13,160 nucleotides of DNA from JADJPL01 sp964607915 (GTDB lineage: Bacteria; Bacteroidota; Bacteroidia; Chitinophagales; Saprospiraceae). Shown piece by piece: positions 1-8,300 of this stretch. A program made the position numbers and the translations under genes. The notes under the pieces are model-generated. The model ran no database searches. It was given only the letters and a program-made list of their open reading frames with translations, and was not told the origin of the DNA. The stretch covers positions 1 through 13,160 of the forward strand of contig CAZSMU010000108.1 of assembly GCA_964607915.1 (NCBI GenBank). The letters are read 5' to 3'. The number at the start of each line of letters is the position of its first letter. Within the stretch, counting starts at the first letter, position 1.

Positions 1-140
1 AGGGGTCAAAAAGGCCCTTTTTCGCCCACACTGTGCCTTTTTTCGGTCATATAGCTAGGCTATACTCCCTCAAAAAGCCTTCGTGTGGACAAAAAATGAC
101 TCTTTTTTCCCTCCTCGCTGACCCCACGCAACAAGTCTGT
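1..140. repeat. Palindromic intergenic repeat, copy 1 (left end outside window)
   Basis: An imperfect long palindrome related to the element at 2013-2178. Shared blocks are GCCTTTTTTCGGTC (35-48, identical in copy 2 at 2074-2087), a 21-base block at 64-84 (one mismatch with 2103-2123), TGACCCC (119-125) and AGTCTG (134-139). Pairing arms are GGGGTCA 2-8 with TGACCCC 119-125, 18-31 with 83-96 (two mismatches, including CCACAC/GTGTGG), 35-42 with 72-79 (one mismatch), and the apex TATAGC 50-55 with GCTATA 59-64. GCAACAAGTCTGT (128-140) is the exact reverse complement of 2013-2025, the left end of copy 2, so it is probably the right terminus here, and the left terminus should lie before base 1. 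It could be a MITE/REP-like element or a structured RNA; the sequence alone does not decide. Confidence 0.75.
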
Positions 141-165
141 TAGACTTATGACAAGTTCGTTAAAC
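131..165. repeat. Short direct repeat with inner hairpin before gltX
   Basis: ACAAGTCTGTTAGAC (131-145) recurs as ACAAGTTCGTTAAAC (151-165), with 12 of 15 bases equal and a 20 bp period. The first unit also contains a perfect inverted repeat, AAGTCT (133-138), loop GTT, AGACTT (142-147). It overlaps the right terminus of the palindromic element and ends 10 bp before the gltX start. It could be an operator, a leader hairpin or a remnant of insertion of the repeat. No function can be assigned from sequence. Confidence 0.45.
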
Positions 166-175
166 ACAAATTGCT

Positions 176-1711
176 ATGAAAATCAATCGGGTCCGATTTG
201 CGCCCAGTCCGACTGGCGCGCTGCATATAGGAGGAATCCGCACTGCGCTGTACAATTACCTCTTTGCTCGAAAAACGGGTGGCGTTTTCATCTTGCGCAT
301 TGAAGACACCGACCAGTTGCGCTACGTACCGGGCGCGGAAGCCTACATCCTGGAAGCATTGGAATGGTTTGGGTTGCGCCCCGACGAAGGCCCTGGCGTA
401 GGGGGCGGGGATTTCGGGCCCTACCGCCAATCCGAGCGCAAAGCTATTTACGCCCAATATGCTTTAGAATTGGTACAAAAAGGCCATGCGTACTACGCTT
501 TTGACACTGCGGAAGAGCTGGACAGGTACCGTCAGGAGGCGCAGGAAAGAGGCGGGGAGACCTTCAAGTACGACGGCAAGACGCGCCTCAGCTTACACAA
601 CAGCCTGACGTTGCCGGAAAGCGAGGTCCGTGCGCGCATCGAAGCGGGCAATCCCTGGGTCATCCGGCTAAAAGTGCCCCAGGACCAGACCATCACAGTC
701 GAAGACCTCATCCGAGGGACCGTCCACTTCCAGAGCAACGAACTCGACGACAAGGTCATTTTAAAAAGCGACGGCATGCCCACCTACCATTTGGCCAACA
801 TTGTGGACGACCATCTCATGGAGATAACCCACGTCATCCGCGGGGAAGAGTGGCTGCCCAGCACGGCGCACCACGTACTGCTCTATCAGGCCATGGGTTG
901 GGATATGCCCCTGTTTGCCCACCTACCTCTCATCTTGAAGCCCAACGGGCAGGGCAAGCTCAGCAAGCGGGACGGGGTACAGCTTGGGATTCCTGTATTC
1001 CCCTTAGCTTGGAAAGGGGAAACCCCCGAAGAATCCTTTACGGGCTTTCGCGAAGCCGGTTTTCTGCCTGAAGCAGCCATCAACTTCCTGGCTCTTCTCG
1101 GCTGGAACCCCGGTACCGAGCAGGAACTCTTCCGCCTGGAAGAGCTCGTTGCGTCGTTTTCCATTGAAAAAATCGGAAAATCGGGGGCTCGTTTCGACTA
1201 CGACAAAGCTCGCTGGTTCAATCAGCAGCACCTCATGGGCCTGGCGGATGCCGAACTGGCCACCCGTGTCCGCCCAATTATAGAAGCCCAGGGGCAATAC
1301 CCGGAAAATACCTTTTTAGAGGCTTTTTGTGGGTTGATGAAAGAGCGGGTAGTCATGTTGCCCGATTTTTGGGATAGCGGGCGCTACTTTTTTGAAGACT
1401 TTATCGTTTTTGATGAAAAGACCGTCGCCAAAAAATGGGATGCTGGTAAAAAAGCCCTTTTTCACGAACTTCTCTCCCGGCTCGAAGCGCTTCCCACCTT
1501 CGAGACAGGAACTATCCACGATGCGCTGGAAGGCTGGATGGCCGAAAAAGAGCTGAAACCCGGCGACCTGTTCCCTTTGCTGCGCATTGCGCTCATTGGC
1601 ACTATGAAAGGCCCCGGTGTTCCGGAGATGTTGGCCTTGTTCGGCTTCCATGAATCGAAGCGCCGCCTGCTACAGGCGGCGACGCGGTTCGATGCAGTAC
1701 AGGGAGCATAA
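176..1711 (+). CDS. gltX: Glutamyl-tRNA synthetase (GluRS)
   Basis: A class I aminoacyl-tRNA synthetase that charges tRNA-Glu with glutamate using ATP, in the cytoplasm. At 511 residues it has full family length. The N-terminus carries the Rossmann-fold signature: RFAPSPTGALHIGG holds the HIGH-class motif as HIGG at residues 17-20, and the KMSKS-class motif appears as KLSKR at 261-265. Both forms are usual for bacterial GluRS. GEEWLPSTAHH in the catalytic domain is also family typical, and the C-terminal third is the helical anticodon-binding region. The ATG at 176 is chosen because the conserved RVRFAPSPTG begins at residue 5, leaving no room for a later start. There is no clear Shine-Dalgarno sequence, only an A/T-rich stretch, as is common in Bacteroidota. 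Whether it also charges tRNA-Gln cannot be told. Upstream lies the palindromic repeat; no convincing promoter is visible inside the window. Confidence 0.97.
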   Translation: MKINRVRFAPSPTGALHIGGIRTALYNYLFARKTGGVFILRIEDTDQLRYVPGAEAYILEALEWFGLRPDEGPGVGGGDFGPYRQSERKAIYAQYALELVQKGHAYYAFDTAEELDRYRQEAQERGGETFKYDGKTRLSLHNSLTLPESEVRARIEAGNPWVIRLKVPQDQTITVEDLIRGTVHFQSNELDDKVILKSDGMPTYHLANIVDDHLMEITHVIRGEEWLPSTAHHVLLYQAMGWDMPLFAHLPLILKPNGQGKLSKRDGVQLGIPVFPLAWKGETPEESFTGFREAGFLPEAAINFLALLGWNPGTEQELFRLEELVASFSIEKIGKSGARFDYDKARWFNQQHLMGLADAELATRVRPIIEAQGQYPENTFLEAFCGLMKERVVMLPDFWDSGRYFFEDFIVFDEKTVAKKWDAGKKALFHELLSRLEALPTFETGTIHDALEGWMAEKELKPGDLFPLLRIALIGTMKGPGVPEMLALFGFHESKRRLLQAATRFDAVQGA

Positions 1712-1743
1712 AAGTATCCAGCATCTGTACAAACAACAGGCCA

Positions 1744-1941
1744 ATGGCATCAAAAGACAAAAAAAGGGCGGACGGACGGGTACACGAGGAATTGAAAGGA
1801 CTGAATCTCCAGATAAACACTTTTGGGGAAATCCAGTCCAGCCTGGCAATCGAGCGCATCAACCAGTTCCTGGACAAACACCTCGGCGATAAAAAAAAGC
1901 TGAACCAGGACTCATTTTTGGCGCATTTGGAAGAAGAATGA
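1744..1941 (+). CDS. Small protein of unknown function
   Basis: A 65-residue, highly charged protein (many K, D and E, no W or C) that looks mostly helical and cytoplasmic, with no signal peptide or membrane segment. It begins MASKDKKRADGRVHEELKGL and ends in an acidic LEEE tail. The centre (GEIQSSLAIERINQFLDKHL) could form an amphipathic helix. I do not recognise a family. It starts 32 bp after gltX on the same strand and is probably co-transcribed with it. Support for being real: it fills the gap between gltX and the next promoter, has balanced composition, and its stop is followed directly by A/T-rich intergenic DNA. The longer reading frame overlapping gltX (1617-1892) gives Arg/Pro-rich low-quality sequence and was not chosen. 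Confidence 0.7.
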   Translation: MASKDKKRADGRVHEELKGLNLQINTFGEIQSSLAIERINQFLDKHLGDKKKLNQDSFLAHLEEE

Positions 1942-1958
1942 ACCCCGTTTTTTATATT

Positions 1959-1991
1959 TTGGCATGCAACCTGTTTTTTGTCTTATATTTG
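1959..1991 (+). promoter_or_regulatory. Bacteroidota-type promoter (TTG / TAnnTTTG)
   Basis: A -7 box TATATTTG at 1984-1991 matches the Bacteroidota consensus TAnnTTTG exactly, with TTG at 1959-1961 as the -33 element. The spacing is 22 bp, at the long end of the range I recall for this phylum. It faces the giant surface-protein operon. Transcription would start roughly 5-8 bp after 1991, giving a leader of about 300 nt that includes the whole palindromic repeat. It could instead drive a short RNA made of the repeat itself. Confidence 0.55.
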
Positions 1992-2012
1992 CATAGTTAA
2001 GAGGAACTTATG

Positions 2013-2178
2013 ACAGACTTGTTGCAAGGGGAATCTCCGAGGGTTCAAAAAAGTTCTTTTCTTTCCATACCGCGCCTTTTTTCGGTCGTAGAGCACCGTT
2101 AGACTCCCTCAAAAGGCCTTCGTTGGAAAGAAAACCGTACTTTTTCTCTCCTTAATGACCCCCTCCCGACCAGTCTGG
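2013..2178. repeat. Palindromic intergenic repeat, copy 2 (complete)
   Basis: An element of about 166 bp with nested pairing arms: CAGACT 2014-2019 with AGTCTG 2172-2177; GGGTTCA 2041-2047 with TGACCCC 2156-2162 (one mismatch); a perfect 11 bp stem 2057-2067 with 2124-2134; a perfect 7 bp stem GCCTTTT 2074-2080 with AAAAGGC 2111-2117; and a small apex CGGT 2083-2086 with ACCG 2095-2098. The 11 bp stem occupies the same position as the copy 1 stem 18-31/83-96 but with different bases on both sides (CTTTCCA/TGGAAAG against CCACAC/GTGTGG), while the inner blocks are near identical. The left terminus ACAGACTTGTTGC (2013-2025) is the reverse complement of the copy 1 right terminus. There is no open reading frame inside, so any mobility would need helper proteins elsewhere. 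Confidence 0.78.
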
Positions 2179-2303
2179 TGTTCCCAAAAACCGAGCCATC
2201 CCATGTATCGAACACACTACGACATGCAGCCTTATATTGGAAAACCGCACGCTTTACAGCCCGTCGGTCTGCTCCTTTCCATGCAAAAATCCCCTAAGAA
2301 CCT
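2179..2303 (+). other. Leader between repeat and giant gene
   Basis: About 125 bp with no gene, no riboswitch I recognise and no strong terminator. TATATTGG at 2233-2240 resembles a -7 box but misses one consensus base and has no TTG at a suitable distance upstream. The bases before the start codon lack a Shine-Dalgarno sequence and are moderately A-rich. Confidence 0.4.
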
Positions 2304-5300
2304 ATGAGGAAACTACGCAATTACTTCGGCGCATGCCTGGTTTGCGTATTCGCCGCGGTCCTATTGTTCCCTGCCTGGACACCTGTGCCCGAAGGCACCA
2401 CAGGGCCGGCCGGGGTTTTGACTACCCTTTCTGACACTACCTATGTCGCCTGCGAGAATGCACCCGCATTCTACGACCAATGGTATGACCAAATAGACAG
2501 CGTTCTGCGCGCGCGCGGGGATTCCGTACTCAGCGTCGCCCCGTCGCGCAAGACGACCTATACCTTTGCCGGTAGTTGTTCGGACACCGTATCGCATGCT
2601 TTTCTCGTGCGCCGCAGCGCAGCACCCGACACTACCCTTCGATACCTGTTGATCGTACGGGATACTGTTCGCCCGACTATCCAATCCGCGCTGCCGGACA
2701 GCCTGTTTCTCCGGTGCGGGGAAACCATTCCCGATACGGCAGGGAACATCCTCATCCGTGACAACTGTGCGCTGGATACGGTTATTTTCAACCAGGTCAC
2801 CCTGGGCGGGGACTGCCCCAATACCTATAAGATCGTGCGCACCTGGGATGCCTGGGATCGCTGCAGGCAACGCACGACCTATCAGCAGGTCATCTCCATC
2901 CGCGATGAAACCCCACCGACATTTGCCTTCGGTTTCGCCCTCGATACGACCATTGACTGCTCGCAGTCCCCACATCCCGACAGCCTGCGCAGGCGCCCCG
3001 TCGTAACCGATAATTGCGACACCATGCCGCGCTTGTACTACCAGGATGTACAACTCCCCACCCAGTCGGGCTGTGCCGGGGATTACACGATCGAGCGCAG
3101 TTGGTTCGCAGTGGATACCTGTGGCAATGCCAGCATCGTTCGCCAGATCATCCGGGTGCGCGATTTGAAAGCACCTACTTTCACGGTACCCCGAGACACG
3201 GTACTCGACTGTTCCAGTGGCGACCACCCCAATATCGCAGGCAGGCCGGGAAATGTCAAGGACAACTGCGCGCTCGCCGCTTCCATCAATGTCACGTATA
3301 AGGACGTAGTGACCTCCTCCGCCTGTTTGAACACATACAGCATACGAAGAGTGTGGTATGTATCCGATGGATGCAGCAATACCGACTCTGCCCAACAGAT
3401 TATCCAAATCAGGGATCTCAGCGCGCCAACCGTCACCCGGCAGGCCCGAAACCTGGAGGTACAATGCGACGAAGCGAATGTGGATTCCCTATTCTGGGCC
3501 TGGATAGCCGGTCACGGCGACGCCCTGGCCACCGATAACTGCAACGGCCCCATTACCTGGTCGGCCCGCAACGCTGGAACCCGGGATACCATTAGTTTTC
3601 CCACCGCCGCCTGTACCCCGGGCAATGCTGTCGTATTGGAACGGCGGGTAGATTTCATCGCCAAGGACGCCTGTGGGCTATCGGATACTACTACCGCTTT
3701 ATTTCAGGTACTCGATGTCGTGCCGCCGGATATCCTTTCTTGTGCAAAAGACACCGTGATACGCACCGATGCCGGCCAGTGTACTGCAACATTCACCCTG
3801 CCGGCGCCCCAGGTCAACGAAGACTGCTCCCTTGCCCGAAATGCATTCTCACAGACCCGATCATCTGATTTAGCTTCTTCCGACCCTTCCAAAGATCCGG
3901 CCATTACCCCGGTACGGCCAATTGCATTTACTTTTGTGCTGCCCGGCGACCGCTTCACGCGCGCAGCAGCGGCAGGGGCTTTGAAGATAAAACTGATCGC
4001 CGTGGACGGCGAAGGTGCCGCTGAATATTTCCAGATTCTCGCCGAAGACGGCAGTGTACTGGGCCGGACGGTTGCCACCACAGCCCAATGCGGCAACTCC
4101 GAGACGACCCTTGTGCTGAGTACTGCCCAGATAGACAAATGGGGTGCCGATGGCCAGGTTCAAATCCGGCTGGAACCTTTTATGCAGCCCGGCCTTAGCG
4201 GGGCAGGGACCATCAACCCCCTCTGCGCAGGGGGTCGTGTGGAAGCAACCTTCGAGGCGACCTTGAAGGACTTCAGCAGCCTCAAGCTGGAATACCGGAT
4301 TGGTTCCGGTGCCCGAAAACAGGCTACATCGGTACACAACGAGCAGGTCAGCTTGCCCGGAGGCGTCCATACGATACGGTACTATATAAGCGATTGCGCT
4401 GGTCAGACGGATAGCTGTTCGTTTACGGTAACGGTAGAAGACCGCGAAGCACCCCAATTGACCTGCCCGGGCGATACCACGGTAGCCTTGCCTGCGGGTG
4501 CTTGTACCGCCGAGATAGCCCTTCCCCTGCCCGTAGTGGCCCTGGACAACTGCTCCGCGCTTGGCGGCTACCAACTCCACCTGCCCATAGACACTGCTGC
4601 TGCCTATTTAACCTATGATTTCAATCCCAGTGCAAACGCCTATGTCGCCAACGGGCGAACCTTTTCATTTACCCAATCAGGCCCCAACGCTACCGATAGC
4701 GCTTCGCTGACCTTATATTTCAAGGGAGATTTTTCAAGCTCCGGTGCCATCCTTACCGTGCGCAGCGAAGAAGGGGATTTACTGGGTTCCACCCGCGTGG
4801 GGGATGCGACTTGTAGTTCGGCGGGAAAGCTGGTCCTTCGGATCGCCCCGAGCGCAGTCAACCGTTGGGCCGCTGATGGCAAGATAGACTTCTCTGTTTT
4901 ACCGGGTGCTGCCTCAAGCGTTGACGGCATCAATCCCTGCAACCCCGCCCGCGTCCAGGCAAACGGCAGCAAGGATTCGGTTGCATATCTTTTTGCAGAG
5001 CTGGCCTATCCCAACATCGGCCCGTCCTACTTTGCCACGGGCGCCACACAGATACCGCTTACTCCGGCACCGTTCCCGTTGAAAAGACCCATGCACACCT
5101 TTAACCGGGGAGTCACTACCGTGTATTACCTCATTTCGGATGCGTACGGCAACCGCGACACCTGTAGTTTCCAAGTACGCGTAGAGGACCGGGAGGTTCC
5201 TAAAGCACTTTGCCAACCTACCACCCTGTTCATCAGTCCGGCGGGGTTGGAAAGCCCACAAGTCAGCGCCCAGCAGATAGATGCGGGCAGCACGGACAAC

Positions 5301-8300
5301 TGCGGCATAGCGCGGTTCGAACTCCTCCCCAATACGTTTAGTTGCACACAAGCAGGTACTATACAGGACGTAGTCCTTACCGTCTTCGACTCGGCGGGCA
5401 ATAGTGCGCGCTGTTCCACCCTGGTGCGGGTCGAGAATATAGCCCCGGATCCCTTTGCCAACTCCGATCTCTGCGGGACGGATACGCTATTTCTATATGC
5501 CAATCCACCCAAAGCGAGCGGCGGTATCTTATACACCTACAAATGGACCGGGCCCAACGGGTTCACCTCTACCCGTGAAAACCCTTTCATACCCAATATC
5601 GGTTCCAGGAACGCAGGTTCCTACACCGTGGAAATTACCGGGTTCACGGGGTGTAAAGCCATTGGCACCCTAGAGATAGCCATTGAAGATTTGCCATTGA
5701 CCCCTGAATTGACTGCAAAAGACAATTTTTGCGAAGAAGATGCGATCGTACTCAACTCTTCCATCGCCCCCAGCGATCCTTCCGTGCGATACCGCTGGTA
5801 TCGCGGTATCGCTCCCGACGGAGTGTTGCTCGGCACGACTATTGTGCCCTCTTTTTCTGTGCCCGCTCCCCATTCTGAAGGCATTCAGGATTTTTACCTG
5901 ACGATAGAAGTGAACGGCTGTATATCGCGTCCTTCTGCTCCCAAGGCGATACGAGTGGTCCGGCGGCCGGTCGCAGTACCGAGTGCAGACCAGTTCAGGG
6001 TTTGCGCCGGGCAGGAAGTCCTGTTGGGCACGGAAGTGACCGGGCCCGGCATCACCTACGCCTGGAAGGGGCCAAACGGTTTTAGCTCTTCTAATCAATA
6101 CCCTCCGGCCATCCTCACCACCATGGCCGACGGAGGTGACTACGAGCTCGTCGTTTCCCGTTATGGCTGTGCATCGGCACCAGCTTTCGTGGCGGTAAAC
6201 ATCCTCCCCAAGCCTGTCAGGCCGGAAATCACCAGTTCCGGCGCGGTTTGTGCCGGAGGCGAGGTCACCTTGCGCACGAGCGCCAGCGCCACCAAATACA
6301 CTTGGATAGGTCCCAGCCTGCTTGAGTTCCCTACGTCTTCCAGTTCTTTTTTCCTGTCCAACGTTTCCAAAGCGGTAGCCGGGGCCTGGAGGGTATATGT
6401 AACGATCCAGGGCTGTCAATCCGATGTTTCCCTGCCCACCCTGGTCGTAGTGAACGACCCTCCAAAAGTAAGCATTGCTACGTCCCCTGCCGTCATCTGC
6501 GACGGGGGCCCACTCACGCTGAACGCATCTCCGACGATAGTCAACGCGACCTATCGCTGGTCAGGGCCCTCCAATTTCAGTGCGGTGGGCAATACTGCGA
6601 GCGTGCAGACTGCGCGCGTACAGAACACGGGGCGCTACTCCCTAACGGTTACTGGGGCCGATGGCTGCTCCGCGACTGCCTCTACCGATGTGGACGTAAG
6701 ACCTGCCGTGCGGATTGCCGCGGTGACAAACGATGGGCCCGATTGCCTGTCAGGGCCCATGGATATCCGCTTGAGTGCCTCTATTTTCCCCGAGGACGAC
6801 GGCACCTATCTATATCGCTGGACCGGCCCGAACGGGTATGTCTCGAATAACCGGATAGGGGTTATCCCCAAAGCCACACAGCTCAACAACGGCAACTACC
6901 AACTTCTGGTCACTACCGCTCAGGGCTGCATATCGGCCCCCTCCATAACGATAGTGGACGTCAAGGATCCCCCCAGAGCCCCCGCTGCACCACAGATCAA
7001 TGAAACAGCTCCCGGACCGGTATGCGAAGGCTCAGAAGCCGTTCTATGTGCACAGGCTTATCAGGGAGCGCAAGTCGTGTACAACTGGGCGACACCCAAT
7101 AAAGGCATCCTGACGACTACCACGCCTTGCCTGCCCCTTAGCAACGTGCGCTCTGGCGATTCAGGGGCCTACGCGGTTTTCGTCACGGTAGATGGATGCC
7201 GCTCCATGCAATCGGCCCCTACGCTGTTGACCGTGAACCCCAAGCCGGTCATCAACGCCGTCAGCAATAGCCCGGTCTGTGCCGGTAGGCCCTTGGAGCT
7301 GCGCGCTACCATTCTCTCAGGAGCCACATACGAATGGACTGGCCCCAACTTCAGTTCCTCCCTGGCCATCGCACAGATTACACAGGCAGACTCTGCGCAA
7401 AATGCCGGCATCTACTCCGTCACGGCAATCCTGAACGGCTGCCGCTCCGCGACGGCCACCACGTTAGTCAAGATTCTTCCTACCCCCCTACAGCCCGTCC
7501 TGACGGCAAAAGAGGCCATCTGTATCAGCAAACCGGGTACTGAGTTGAAGATTGGGCTGCAGCAGGGCAGTGCGACGCCCGGCGCCATGTACACCTGGCT
7601 GGGGCCTCTTGGCCCCCTTGGCTCTACCCAAATACCCGAGTTCACCCTATCGAATTTCAGCAATTACCGGAATGGTGTAAACACCTTTTCCGTACAGGCC
7701 CAACTGGGTGCTTGCAGCTCGCCCCTCTCGAAGCCCATCGAAGTTTCGCTGAACACTATCCCGGAAGACATCGCCTTTGCGGGAAACGATTTCAATGCCT
7801 GCGATGCCGAGGCTATCTTTCTCAATGGGCTTGAACCCTCTTTAGGCCAGGGCCGCTGGACGCTGGTGTCGGGTCCCAACCCTTCGGATATAGTCATCAC
7901 GTCGCCCAACAGAGGCCGTACGGCTGTACAAAAACTGATTGGCCCCAACCTTTATACATTCCGCTGGACCCTCTCCAACGGCGCTTGTACCGATTTTTCT
8001 ACCGATGAGGTGCGCGTGTCCGTCAGCCGCCAGGATACGGCATTTGCGGGGGAGGACCTGCTGGTCTGTCTTAGTCCAAGCATCAAACTGGGTGCCAAGC
8101 CCAGCGTGAACGGCACCGGAACCTGGTCGCAGAGTTCTGTACAAGCCCAACTCGGGGTGCGCATCCTGGAACCTGCCAACCCCGGTACCGCCATCAGCGG
8201 TATGCAGCCGGGGAACCTGTACGCTTTCACCTGGACGGTACTGGGGGGCTGTGGGAACCTCAGTGATGAAGTTATGGTGCTTATCTCCGACCCTAACCCC

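Noticed and set aside
1617..1892. A longer plus-strand frame overlapping the gltX end and the small gene
   Set aside because: The product is low-quality Arg/Gln/Pro-rich sequence and conflicts with two better frames.
1942..1980. Rho-independent terminator after the small gene
   Set aside because: There are T-runs (1948-1953 and 1974-1979) but no convincing GC-rich stem directly before them.
2013..2178. 6S RNA or SRP RNA identity for the palindromic element
   Set aside because: The long rod shape is reminiscent of 6S RNA, but two diverged copies 2 kb apart and no recognisable SRP tetraloop region or 6S central bubble make a direct assignment unsupported.
2237..2434. A 65-codon plus-strand frame overlapping the start of the giant gene
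   Set aside because: It overlaps the signal peptide region in another frame, is rich in Arg, Pro and Cys without a pattern, and has no supporting start context.
2361..3464. A 367-codon open frame on the minus strand
   Set aside because: It lies entirely inside the giant gene, whose frame has clear domain repeats. The antisense product has no recognisable domain, and its openness is explained by the GC-rich codon use of the opposite strand.
3870..4580. A 236-codon minus-strand frame
   Set aside because: It is a shadow of the giant gene's HYR region, with no domain and no upstream signals.
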